Below the pieces are notes generated by a model. It was not told the origin of the DNA and did not search any database. It worked only from the letters and a program-made list of their open reading frames with translations. From Piromyces finnis (taxonomy: Eukaryota > Neocallimastigomycota > Neocallimastigomycetes > Neocallimastigales > Neocallimastigaceae), in the NCBI GenBank assembly GCA_002104945.1, contig MCFH01000092.1:55417-119416 (forward strand): a DNA stretch of 64,000 bases, in the 5' to 3' direction. Numbering within the stretch: position 1 is the first letter of the stretch; every line of letters begins with the position of its first letter. The position numbers were made by a program, and so were the translations under genes. Shown one piece after another: positions 21,712 through 33,818 of this stretch.

Positions 21712-24658
21712 TTAATTCTCATTACTAAAAAATTTTAATATATTTCAGATTAGTTAATTTTTTAATTTAAAAAATACTTATTAATAATGAATTAGTATAC
21801 ATTTTTAATAATTTGTATATAAAAAGTATACTTTCAATATATTAATAAAAAAGGTTCATGAACATTTCTATAATTTCCTTTTTTTGTTAAGGATCAACGG
21901 CCAATCTTAATTAAAAATAGTAGAAAAAAAAAGTTCTAAAATTACCAATTTCCTCCCAAAAAAAAAAAAAAAAAAAAAAAAGATTACAATTCTATATATT
22001 AACATTATAATCAATAATATAGAAAGTCTTATTTAAATAAACTTTTTACATGTGTTTTTATTCATTCAATATACTGAAAAAAAAATATATATATGGCAAT
22101 GGCAATCTAAATATTTTTTTCAATCCAATAGTATTTCATTTTATCTTTTATTTATTATGCAGAAAATATAGATAAATTAATGTACAATAATAAAAAAAAA
22201 AAAACAGCAACAATAAGATAATAAAATATTTTTATAATCCATTTCATTAGTATTTATTATATTATATAGTATAGAGTTGTAGGATTTTTCTACAATCATA
22301 GTAATAATGAAATAAGTTTAATTATTTTCTTATTAATATAATGTAATACTAATGAATTTGCAATAAAAAAAATAAATATATGTTTTTATAACTAAATATG
22401 CTTCTCTTGTTTATAAATGTACAATACATAGATCAACAAATTAATGATACATTATTGTATTAAAAAATAATTATTTTTTTGGAAATTTTTCTTTTGTTTT
22501 TCTTTTTTTAAAAAAAAAGGGGGAATGTAAAAATTTTTTCTTATATTGAATTTTGTTTTAATTTTTTGTTTTTGTTTTTGTTTTTGTTTTTTAAATTTAT
22601 TGGTTTGAAACATCCAATATGTTATAGTATTTAATCCTCTTTAAAAAAAACATATTTTTTATCCCATTTTCCTTTTATGTACGATAGTTCACATTGTCAT
22701 ACATTAAAAATACTTTAAGAAATTTTATTGGTTGAACCAAGTTTTTAGAATATTAAAAAATTTTATCAAGTGTAATAGATTAAAAAAGTATATATATTTT
22801 TTAAAAATTAATATTCTATTAATATTCTTTTAAACCAATAAACATCAAGAGAGATTAAAAATGAAAATAAATTCCATTCGTTCTTTTTACCACGTTTTTA
22901 TTATACAATTGTAAACATTTTCTTTAATCTAAGGATGTAGATTATACATAAAAATTAAATATAAAATGATATAATTAGGGCTTTTAGAGTATTTTTTATA
23001 CTGAAATAAAAATTAGAATACAAATTTATAATCATTTTATACTATGAATAATCAATTATCAATAAATCATTAAAATGAAAGATATATAAATTAATAGATA
23101 GGCATTAATATAAAAAAAATATTTACTAAATTCAAAAAATATGTATTACTTTTTTCTCTTTTGGTTCATTATTCCGAATTTCATTTCTTCTTTTGCTTTT
23201 CTCATATATAAAAATTTAAAACAAATTAATAATCTATCCCTAATTTTATTGGTTTAATCAATGAAACTCTTTTTTAAAAAAAATGAATTTAAAAAATTAT
23301 GTAATAAGAAATATGTTAGAGTAAAAACAATTATATTAAATACTTCATAATATAATAAAATAAATAGATATATACTTTGTCTTATATTAAATATAATGTT
23401 GATAGGCTAGGAGAAAAAAAAACTATTTTGACATATCCACTCTATATTTATTTAACTAATTGAAGATAGTATATCGTAATGATTTATATTATTATAAGTT
23501 ATAAATGGTGTTTTCTCTTTTTTTTTAGTCCAGTTTCATTATAATAATTTATTTTGTATTTTTATTCATTTATTATATAATTTTTAAATATATGCATCAT
23601 TTTATAATCATTTTATAGTCTTATTACGAAAGTTTGGACTATTAAAATAAAAATAATAAAATAAAAAAAGGATTTTTTAAGTAACAGTCAACATTTTTTT
23701 TTAATTAAAAGAATATAGATAAAAAAAGGTTCGTGTAACAATATAAGAAATATATTAATATATATCTTTTTTATATAAATAATATATTGAAAATTTTAAT
23801 TATAAATTTCCTATTTATAGTCAAAACTGATATTAAAAGTCTAGAATATTTTTAATTTAAAGTTTATGAAAAAAAAAGGGGTAGAATGGAGAAAACCTCT
23901 AGCATCTAAAAAAAAAGGTTTTCTATAACAAAAAAAAAAAAAAAGAATGAAAATGAATTGGTTTTAAAAAAAATTCGTATATTTTCTATTCATTATAATA
24001 CTTTCCTTTATATTTTATTACCATCAAACTATATATTCCAATGAATTAAACTAATGATAGTATTAAAAAAAACACTACTATATTTTAGAATATTATTTAT
24101 TCTTTTTTATAAAACATTACATGAATTTATAATTCCATTCATTTAGAAATTTACTCTTTGTTTAGAATTATTTGAATACAATTAATTACAATAATGTAAA
24201 TAATCTGATAGGCTGAACCATGTTTTGATTTTTTGATTTATGAAATACTTAGCAAACATGGTCTTAATATATCTATGAATTGACCAATCCCTAAGTATCA
24301 AAAAATTTTATTCTTTTTTTTAAGATGTATATGGTGATTTGTATGTATTAGTATTTTTTTTATTATTATTATTCAGATAGATCTAGGTCTAGTCTCATCA
24401 ACATTAAAAAAAAAAATTCTTCTTAATATTAAATACTATATAATAAGGTAATCCTAAAATAGTTCAATAAATATATATATTATAATCCAATGATTTAGTC
24501 TATCTCTACATCTATTTATTAAAGTATATTTTATGATCTGACTCTAAAATACATAAACTTTTATTGTATTATACACACAATTGACGAAAGAAAATCTAGA
24601 ATCTATTTTATTCATAAATTAATTTATTATTAATAAAACGACCCTTTTTTTTTTCTGT

Positions 24659-24689
<31 letters not shown>

Positions 24690-27600
24690 TATTTATTTTC
24701 ATTTTTCCCAATCCCTTTTCCTATATTTCCATTATTCATTATTCATAAAATAATATAAAATAAAGTTTATGATAGCTTAATCAATACTCATAATAAGCTT
24801 TCATTCCTAATTATTAATAATTATTCTTTGTTCTAATTGGTATATCAATAGTTAAATTTTTTAAAGTTTAATTAAAAATCATAAAATATCATAAAATAAC
24901 TTTAAATTTTAATTTAAAAATAAATTAAAATGGAAAACTAACAATTATTCATTTTTTTAAAGTTTTTTTAATTTTAATTAATTTTTTTTTATTTCCTTTT
25001 AAAATTTTAAAAAAATATTAATTTCCATTACAGAAAACTACCTTTTTTAGCACTTTTTTCTCATATATTAATAATATATTAAAAAATAAGGTTTTTCATT
25101 GTTCCTTTATTACTATACTCTATTTTCAATTTTATATCGGAATGTATTGTTCATCATCATGTTATGTACCAACAAATACATTCATTTAAATTTTGAACCA
25201 ATAAACGAATAGACCTTTTAATGACTAATGCAAAGGAAAATGACTTACCAAAAAAAAAAAAAAAAAAAATAGGTAAAATAACTTGCACAGCGTAGCAGCA
25301 TAATAAAAAAAGGAACTTGTAAATAAAAAGAAACGACTACGTTACTTAAATAATGATGATGATATTCTATTTATTATTTTTTTTAAGAATAGTCCCTTAT
25401 AATATAATTATCAAGATAAATAATGAATAACTATGATGATGGTCATTATAAATAATATATTTAAACAATAACATAACGAATTTTCATTATTATATTTATT
25501 ATATTTATTTTTATATTTATTACTGTACTTTTTTTTTTTTCTTTAATTTATATAGTATTATAGTATTATGAATTCATTTAAACAATTTCGTTGTTGTTAT
25601 TTATTTTAAAGGAGAAGCTAAATACACAAAAATAGAGAGAGCATAATCTCATAAATATCATTGAATATGGACTTATAATGAATAAATCATTAAAAATAGA
25701 ATGGTTTTATCTAACTAATAACTTTAACATTTATTATTTAGAAAAAAGTTGTTTTTTTTTTTTTTATCGTTTATATTTAATAGACCGCCATCATTCCAAA
25801 AATATTCTTTTTTAATATATATTAATAATGAATCATTTCATTTTCTCTTTTCTATTATTAAAAAAAAAATTAATTAAAATTTTTAATCTACTTTTTTTTA
25901 TTATTTTTTTTTTTTTTGACATATTCATTAAATGCAAAATGAATATATATAATTAATATAAAAATGGTTGAATAAAACTTAAAAAAGGAATTAATCCTGG
26001 TTAAAAATTTAATTAAAAAAAAAAAAAAAAGAATATTAGCACCCATACACATACATCTAATTTAATTATCTAATATTCATTATCTTCTCTTTTATAAAAA
26101 GGTATTATATATAGGTTAAAAGGTTTTATTGTCATTAATTCCTTTATAATAAATATCAAACTTATTATTACTTTTATTACCATTTTTATAAATTATATTT
26201 CAATATTTTTATAATTTTTATATTAAAAAAAAAAAACCTAAATTTTTACTATAATTTTATATTCTTACAAGCTATGATGACTTTATAACATATTAAATTT
26301 TATTATCATCAAAATTTAACATAAAAATGACTCATCTTTATTTGATTTAATTTATTCTTTATTTACTTATATATTTAAAAATAATAAATATTATAATTAC
26401 TATAATTACCTAATTACCTATTAATATTAATTAAATAAAATCATTATTATTATATCTATCATACCTGAAATATAGTTTGACTTTAATGATACGTTTTTTT
26501 TGTGTGTGTGAAGATAGTTGGAACTTTATAACTTTCATAAAAATATACATTTAATAATAAAATCCTATAGAAAAAAGGAAAGAAAATCATTATATATGTC
26601 AAGTCATTTTAATTTACACGCGAAATACCATATTATTGAAGAAAAAAAAATAGAAACAAAACTTTAAAAAAATTATTATAAACTTTAAATTAAAATTATT
26701 TAATTAATAAAAAGAAAATAGATTTATATTATTAAAACAATTTAAGATATAATAATAAAATAATAATAAGGAATTAAAGTATTTTTCCTGAAATATTTAT
26801 CTGAATTTAATAGCAATAGTAAAATATAAATACATTAGGCATTTAATATAAATGGATGACTAATCTTTACATTTTTTTTTTTTTAGCATAATATAATAAA
26901 AAAAAAAAGTATATTCTTATATTATTAAAAAAGATTTTACGCTAAACTATTTGAAAATATAAAAGCATTTTCTTAAATATTGATAAAATTATTTGTTCCT
27001 TGTTTAAAATAGCAAAGTGATGAAATAAAAATAAAAAAGCTAAAACTTTAATATCTAAGAATTAAACCTAACTTTTTCTTTTAATAATAATACAATAGTG
27101 TCATAATTATTGTTAAATCTCAATTAAATTGTCATAAATATGACTAACGACGAATTATTAATGACTAAACAATAAATATATATATATATTTAATTCAATA
27201 TACTTTAATAGTAGTATTTAAAATACATAAACTATGTATGATTATGAATGTTTTTTTGTTTTTATTTTTTAATGAATTTTTATTTAAAACACTCTTTTGC
27301 AATAAATTTTATTGTTATTTAATATTATAAAATTTTATAATTTATTCAAAATATTCTCTTTTATTATCACCACATTTTATCTCTTTTTTTTTTTATAAAA
27401 TTAATTATAGCCATTGTTAAAATATTTCAAAAGTATATAATTTTGATTCATTTTTTTTTTTTTTTTATTCTGTTAGTGTATAAGCAACAAAAAAAAAAAA
27501 AAAAATAATAAAATAATTATATTATTATTTATTTATATTTTGATTTCATTTTATTCCTTGGTGTAGGATTCGCAACTTTACCAATGTTTAATAAAAATTT

Positions 27601-28019
27601 TATGTTTAAATATATACATAAATAACTTGAAACAACACTCTTTCACTATCTACTTCAAAAACAAATGATGACCATGAGTTTATAAAAATAATAACCTTTT
27701 TTTTTTATTATTATTTTTTATTCAATTTTTTATTTGATAATTAAAATAAATAAGGTTTCCATTTTTTATTTTTAAAAAATAAAAAATTACTTTTTAATAA
27801 TGTTTAAATTTCGTATTTACAAAAAAATAATAATAATAATAATAATTATTATGATAATGATAATACTGAAAAAAATGAAATAATAATTAATTTTATCCTA
27901 AAATACTTTTGCTTAAATATACATGTACTTGTTTAATCTATATAATTATAAATAATTTAACTCAAAATATAATTGATGATAGTAATTAACAACCCGTTAT
28001 TATTTTTTTTTTAAACAAT
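21712..28019. other. 6.3 kb gene desert
   Basis: A+T-rich DNA with homopolymers and no convincing gene. Slightly more complex patches occur at 24190-24310, 25130-25250 and 27540-27670, each giving only 30-40 open codons; these are discussed as rejected. A 9-bp inverted repeat (ACCATGTTT ... AAACATGGT) lies at about 24215-24260. The last part is the 3' flank of the large secreted protein on the minus strand. Confidence 0.55.
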
Positions 28020-31000
28020 TTAATAATTATCTTCCATTTCAGAATCTTCAGCTTCTTCAAGTTCTACATATTGAACATCAACTACTTCTTCTTCTGAAAG
28101 AATTTCTGCAACATCATTATTATCGGCAACATTGTTCATTTCTTCATTCATTTCTTCTTCACTCATTTCTTCAATATCATTATCATTTATTTCGTTAATA
28201 ACATTATTATTATCGGTAACACCATTAATTTCATCAGTAATATTACCAGATGAAATATCATTAGCTTCTTCTTCTGAAAGAATTTCTGCAACATCATTAT
28301 TATCTGCAACATTGTTCATTTCTTCATTCATTTCTTCTTCACTCATTTCTTCAATATCATTATCAGTAACATCATTTACTTCGTTAGCAACACTATTATT
28401 ATCAGTAACATCATTAATTTCATCAGTAATATTACCAGAAGCAACATCATCTATTTCATTAGCAATATTATTATTATCAGTAACACCATTAATTTCATCA
28501 GTAATATTACCAGAAGTAATATCATTAGCTTCTTCTTCTGAAAGAATTTCTGCAACATCATTATTATCTGCAACATTGTTCATTTCTTCATTCATTTCTT
28601 CTTCACTCATTTCTTCAATATCATTATCAGTAGCATCATTTACTTCGTTAGCAACACTATTATTATCGGTAACATCATTAATTTCATCAGTAATATTACC
28701 GGATGCAATATCATTAGCTTCTTCTTCAGAAAGAGCTTCTGCAACATTGTTCATTTCTTCATTTACTTCATTAGTAACATTATTATTATCGGTAACACCA
28801 TTAATTTCATCAGCAATATTACCAGATGCAATGTCATTAGCTTCTTCTTCAGAAAGAACTTCTGCAACATCATTATTATCTGCAACATTGTTCATTTCTT
28901 CATTCATTTCGTTAGTAGCATCATTATTATCGGTAACACCATTAATTTCATCAGTAATATTACCAGAAGCAATATCATTAGCTTCTTCTTCTTCTGAAAA
29001 AATTTCTGCAACATCATTATTATCTGCAACATTGTTCATTTCTTCATTCATTTCTTCTTCACTCATTTCTTCAATATCATTATCAGTAACATCATTTACT
29101 TCGTTAGCAACATTATTATTATCAGTAACACCATTAATTTCATCAGTAATATTACCAGAAGTAATATCATTAGCTTCTTCTTCTGAAAGAATTTCTGCAA
29201 CATCATTATTATCTGCAACATTGTTCATTTCTTCATTCATTTCTTCTTCACTCATTTCTTCAATATCATTATCAGTAGCATCATTTACTTCGTTAGCAAC
29301 ACTATTATTATCGGTAACATCATTAATTTCATCAGTAATATTACCGGATGCAATATCATTAGCTTCTTCTTCAGAAAGAGCTTCTGCAACATTGTTCATT
29401 TCTTCATTTACTTCGTTAGCAACATTATTATTATCGGTAACACCATTAATTTCATCAGCAATATTACCAGATGCAATGTCATTAGCTTCTTCTTCAGAAA
29501 GAATTTCTGCAACATCATTATTAACAGCATTATTCATTTCTTCATTTACTTCGTTAGTAACATTATTATTATCGGTAACACCATTAATTTCATCAGCAAT
29601 ATTACCAGATGCAATGTCATTAGCTTCTTCTTCTGAAAGAATTTCTGCAACATCATTATTATCTGCAACATTGTTCATTTCTTCATTCATTTCTTCTTCA
29701 CTCATTTCTTCAATATCATTATCATTTATTTCGTTAATAACATTATTATTATCAGTAACACCATTAATTTCATCAGTAATATTACCAGATGCAATGTCAG
29801 CTTCTTCTTCTGAAAGAATTTCTGCAACATCATTATTATCGGCAACATTGTTCATTTCTTCATTCATTTCTTCTTCACTCATTTCTTCAATATCATTATC
29901 AGTAACATCATTTACTTCGTTAGCAACATTATTATTATCGGTAACACCATTAATTTCATCAGCAATATTACCAGATGCAATGTCATTAGCTTCTTCTTCT
30001 GAAAGAATTTCTGCAACATCATTATTATCTTCAACATTATTCATTTCTTCATTCATTTCTTCTTCACTCATTTCTTCAATATCATTATCAGTAACATCAT
30101 TTACTTCGTTAGTAACATTATTATTATCAGTAACACCATTAATTTCATCAGTAATATTACCAGATGCAATATCATCAGCTTCTTCTTCAGAAAGAGCTTC
30201 TGCAACATCATTATTATCTGCAACATTATTCATTTCTTCATCCATTTCTTCATCGCTCATATTTTCTTCACCATCAATAGATGGAAGAGACTTAGCGGAA
30301 CCAGCTTCACCTGGAAGAGATTTAACTGAAACTGACTTACCTGGAATCTTAATTGGGATATCTGTTGGAAGAGATTTAGCTGAACCAATTTCATCTGGAA
30401 GAATTTTGGATGGAGTATTAGTTGTGGGAATCTTTGAGGATGGAGCCTTAGTAGATGGTGATTTAGAAGATGGTTCTTTTGAAGATGAGGTCTTAGTAGA
30501 TGGTGATTTAGAAGATGGTTCTTTTGAAGATGGGGTCTTAGAAGATGGTGATTTAGAAGATGGTTCTTTTGAAGATGGGGTCTTAGAAGATGGTGATTTA
30601 GAAGATGGTTCTTTTGAAGATGAGGTCTTAGTAGATGGTGATTTAGAAGATGGTTCTTTTGAAGATGGGGTCTTAGAAGATGGTGATTTAGAAGATGGTT
30701 CTTTTGAAGATGGGGTCTTAGAAGATGGTGATTTAGAAGATGGTTCTTTTGAAGATGGGGTCTTAGAAGATGGAGTTGGTATAGTTTTGGAATTGGATGA
30801 AATAATATTAGTTGAAGGAATTGGAATAGTTTTTGATGATGGAACTTCAGATGAAATAGTTGAAATAGTTTTAGTAGAAATTGTTGGTGGAGCCTTTGAT
30901 GAAAGAGGTGGAATAGTTTTAGTAGAAGTAACTGGAAGTGTTTTAGCTGAAGTTATTGGAATAGTTTTTGAAGATGAAATTTCAGTTGGAATGGTTTTAG

Positions 31001-31856
31001 CAGAAGTAACCGGAATTGTTTTAACAGAAGTCATTGGAATAGTTTTTAAAGATGAAACTTCAGTTGGAATTGTTTTAGCAGAAGTAACTGGAATTGTTTT
31101 AACAGAAGTTATTGGAATAGTTTTTGATGATGAAACTTTAGATGACATGGTTGGAATAGCTTTAGTTGTAGTTGTTGGTGGAGCCTTTGATGAAAGAGGT
31201 GGAATGGTTTTAACAGAAGTAACTGGAAGTGTTTTAGCTGAAGTTATTGGAATAGTTTTTGATGAAACCTTAGATGACATGGTTGGAATAACTTTAGCTG
31301 TAGTTGTTGGTGGAGCCTTTGATGAAAGAGGTGGAATAACCTTAGCAGAAGTAGCTGGAAGTGTTTTAGCTGAAGTTATTGGAATAGTTTTTGATGAAAC
31401 CTTAGATGACATGGTTGGAATAACTTTAGCTGTAGTTGTTGGTGGAGCCTTTGATGGAATAGTTGGAATAACCTTAGCAGAAGTAGCTGGAAGTGTTTTA
31501 GCTGAAGTTATTGGAATAGTTTTTGATGAAACCTTAGATGACATGGTTGGAATAACTTTAGCTGTAGTTGTTGGTGGAGCCTTTGATGAAATAGTTGGAA
31601 TAACCTTAGCAGAAGTAGCTGGAAGTGTTTTAGCTGAAGTTATTGGAATAGTTTTTGATGAAACCTTAGATGACATGGTTGGAATAACTTTAGCTGTAGT
31701 TGTTGGTGGAGCCTTTGATGAAAGAGTTGGAATTGTTTTAGATGTAGAGGCTGAAAGTAAATTAGCTGGGATGGTTTTTGATGAAGAATCAATTGGTAAT
31801 GCTTCAATTGAAGCTAAAAGAGATATAGCTAATACAATAATACTTAAAAGTTTCAT
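28020..31856 (-). CDS. secreted tripartite repeat protein (1278 aa)
   Basis: The protein starts with a signal peptide (MKLLSIIVLAISLLASIEA, cleavage probably near Ala19). Three repeat regions follow. About residues 25-345: Ser/Thr/Pro/Lys units built on SKTIP and SSKAPPTTTAKVIP in a cassette of roughly 40 residues, nearly identical several times. About 350-465: a strict 12-residue unit SSKTPSSKEPSS/KSP. About 520-1260: strongly acidic cassettes of roughly 55-65 residues containing IEEMSEEEMNEEMNNV, NNDVAEILSEEEANDIASGN and ITDEINGVTDNNNVANEV. It ends VQYVELEEAEDSEMEDNY. No dockerin, carbohydrate-binding or enzyme domain is seen. A basic, probably O-glycosylated stalk next to a polyacidic block suggests a cell-wall, adhesive or cation-binding matrix protein; that is inference. 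The ATG at 31856 directly precedes the signal peptide. Confidence 0.9.
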   Translation of the reverse strand: MKLLSIIVLAISLLASIEALPIDSSSKTIPANLLSASTSKTIPTLSSKAPPTTTAKVIPTMSSKVSSKTIPITSAKTLPATSAKVIPTISSKAPPTTTAKVIPTMSSKVSSKTIPITSAKTLPATSAKVIPTIPSKAPPTTTAKVIPTMSSKVSSKTIPITSAKTLPATSAKVIPPLSSKAPPTTTAKVIPTMSSKVSSKTIPITSAKTLPVTSVKTIPPLSSKAPPTTTTKAIPTMSSKVSSSKTIPITSVKTIPVTSAKTIPTEVSSLKTIPMTSVKTIPVTSAKTIPTEISSSKTIPITSAKTLPVTSTKTIPPLSSKAPPTISTKTISTISSEVPSSKTIPIPSTNIISSNSKTIPTPSSKTPSSKEPSSKSPSSKTPSSKEPSSKSPSSKTPSSKEPSSKSPSTKTSSSKEPSSKSPSSKTPSSKEPSSKSPSSKTPSSKEPSSKSPSTKTSSSKEPSSKSPSTKAPSSKIPTTNTPSKILPDEIGSAKSLPTDIPIKIPGKSVSVKSLPGEAGSAKSLPSIDGEENMSDEEMDEEMNNVADNNDVAEALSEEEADDIASGNITDEINGVTDNNNVTNEVNDVTDNDIEEMSEEEMNEEMNNVEDNNDVAEILSEEEANDIASGNIADEINGVTDNNNVANEVNDVTDNDIEEMSEEEMNEEMNNVADNNDVAEILSEEEADIASGNITDEINGVTDNNNVINEINDNDIEEMSEEEMNEEMNNVADNNDVAEILSEEEANDIASGNIADEINGVTDNNNVTNEVNEEMNNAVNNDVAEILSEEEANDIASGNIADEINGVTDNNNVANEVNEEMNNVAEALSEEEANDIASGNITDEINDVTDNNSVANEVNDATDNDIEEMSEEEMNEEMNNVADNNDVAEILSEEEANDITSGNITDEINGVTDNNNVANEVNDVTDNDIEEMSEEEMNEEMNNVADNNDVAEIFSEEEEANDIASGNITDEINGVTDNNDATNEMNEEMNNVADNNDVAEVLSEEEANDIASGNIADEINGVTDNNNVTNEVNEEMNNVAEALSEEEANDIASGNITDEINDVTDNNSVANEVNDATDNDIEEMSEEEMNEEMNNVADNNDVAEILSEEEANDITSGNITDEINGVTDNNNIANEIDDVASGNITDEINDVTDNNSVANEVNDVTDNDIEEMSEEEMNEEMNNVADNNDVAEILSEEEANDISSGNITDEINGVTDNNNVINEINDNDIEEMSEEEMNEEMNNVADNNDVAEILSEEEVVDVQYVELEEAEDSEMEDNY

Positions 31857-33656
31857 TTTTGATAAATATTAAAAATGAAAATTAAAAAAAAAAATATTTT
31901 TGATTTATTGAATAGTGAAATATTATATTATTTATTTTATTATTGTAATATTTATTAATAAGAAATAAAAGTGAAACTTATTAATAAATATTATCAATTA
32001 TTTACAAGTTGCTTTTTTCTAGTAAAAAAAAAATCAATATAATATTATTTACAAATATACAATTTTATATTATATTAAATATACAATAAAACTAAAATTA
32101 ATATAAAAAAACTAATAAAAAAAAAAAAAAAAAAAAGTGAAATAAATATAGCAGTATTTATAATAAAAAAAAAATTAATATTAATTAAATAGAAACTTAA
32201 TAAATTAAATAATTATTGAATATTAAAACAAATATTATTATAAAATTTAGAATAATACTATGATTTTTATTTTATAATAAACAATTTTTTAAAAAACGGC
32301 AATTTTATAATATTTAATTTAAAACAGTAATACTAAAACAATTTTCTTTTATGTGATTATCAATATAAATCATTGTGACCAGCCAATGAAATTATTGATT
32401 ATATATTAATATTCGGTTTTTAATATATTAAATTTTGTGTAACAAATAAAAATATCTAAAAAACTTTTCCATCATCAAAAAATATATATAATACATGTTG
32501 AAGTTACTGTTTTTTATTATTTACAGATTTCTAATATAAAAAGAAAACATTTATTTTTATTATAATACATAAATTTTAAAATTAATTTTTATTTAAAATA
32601 ATGACATTTTTAATAACAATAATCTAAATAATTTATTAAATTTCTATATTATTTATATTTATTTAACTTAATCATTTATGGTGATTTTTTCATTTACCAA
32701 CTTTATGAAAAATATATATTAGGATAATGATAATCAATTGTTGTTTATTTTATCCTTCACATAATTGAATTATTTTATTAAATTATTACTTTTATATATT
32801 AAAGAAATTATATCAGTTTATTAATAGTAAGCAATATATCAATTTCCATTTTTTAATTAACACTATTTAGTTAGTTATCTATTTATTCATTTATTTTATT
32901 TCAATAATCTTAAACATATCAATTAAATGAAAACAATATAATATATATATTATTTCAATTTTCAAAATTAAATATAAATAATGTTAATTTCAAAATATTT
33001 TATTAAATTTATTTTTAAATTTATTTTTTTTTTATATATATTTTTCAAGTTATAATAATAATAGCTTTAAAATATATATAATATATAAAATAAAGATCTA
33101 TTACATTTTACACATTATTTATTTTAATAAGTACTACTAATTTTCTTTTCCAATGTTAATTTTTCTTTTTATTAATTTTTGAATTAAAAATTAATACAAT
33201 TACAAAAAAATTAACATCTTTTTTTTTTTGTTTTTTTTTTTTATGAATAATAAATTTGATGTAATAAAAAGTTTTTCTTTAAAGAAATGTCTAAAAATAC
33301 AAAACATACTATATATTGTATGAAAATAGATTTGAAATTAAAAAAAAAAACTAAATAATTTGCAATTCGTATCAATTTAAGTTATTATAATTGGTATAAT
33401 ATAATATTGAAATTGAACACTCTCATGAAGTATTCAATTTATTCTATTATAATTGGTATAATATAATATATAAAATTGAGTTCATAAGAAATCAAAGTGC
33501 ATTCTTTTCAAAGAATAGATCTTCGAAAAAGGGTAAATTTTTTCTCTTATAATCCATTTACTATTGATTTTTAGTAAAAGCCATTATAAGACATGTTTTT
33601 CAATTTTCTATTTAATTATTAAACAGAAAATTAGCTTAATTAATAGAGTTTATAGT
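31857..33656. other. A+T-rich spacer
   Basis: Upstream region of the large secreted protein and downstream region of the small secreted peptide. It contains homopolymers and a 25-base direct repeat (TATTATAATTGGTATAATAT plus 5 more) at 33383-33407 and 33445-33469. No gene is seen. Confidence 0.55.
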
Positions 33657-33818
33657 TTATCTAAGTAAAGGTATTTCATTGTTATCAAAACCACCAATGA
33701 CAATTTTGGTATCCTTGTTGATATTAATTTCACTATTTATTTCTCTGATAATTGGAGCAGCATTAACGAGACTTAAGGAAGTAAGAGTCAAAGCAACAAT
33801 AATATTTAAGAATTTCAT
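33657..33818 (-). CDS. small secreted peptide (53 aa)
   Basis: On the minus strand the ATG at 33818 opens a 53-residue frame ending at TAA 33657-33659. It starts MKFLNIIVALTLTSLSLVNA, a textbook signal peptide with a likely cut after Ala20, then APIIREINSEININ, KDTKIVIGGFDNNEIPLLR. Composition is coding-like and richer in G+C than the flanks. It lies about 1.8 kb upstream of the large secreted protein on the same strand, and the start resembles that protein's start (MK-x-L-x-IIV ... A-x-PI). It may be an independent secreted peptide, or the surviving 5' end of a related gene whose repeats were lost. The plus-strand frame at 33679-33882 is its shadow. Confidence 0.65.
   Translation of the reverse strand: MKFLNIIVALTLTSLSLVNAAPIIREINSEININKDTKIVIGGFDNNEIPLLR

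Noticed and set aside
24191-24305. Minus-strand patch reading LRDWSIHRYIKTMFAKYF and FINQKIKTWFSLSDYLHYCN
   Set aside because: About 38 codons bounded by stops; more complex than its surroundings but too short and unrecognised to call a remnant.
25130-25260. Minus-strand patch reading GKSFSFALVIKRSIRLLVQN
   Set aside because: About 30 codons ended by three consecutive TGA codons, preceded by a T run; not convincing.
27525-27630. Plus-strand patch reading DFILFLGVGFATLPMFNKNF
   Set aside because: Short hydrophobic stretch without start, splice context or known family; could be chance.
28132-31872. 1246-codon plus-strand frame as a gene
   Set aside because: It is opposite the secreted protein, which has a signal peptide, proper start and recognisable repeat logic. 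The antisense frame is kept as a finding only.
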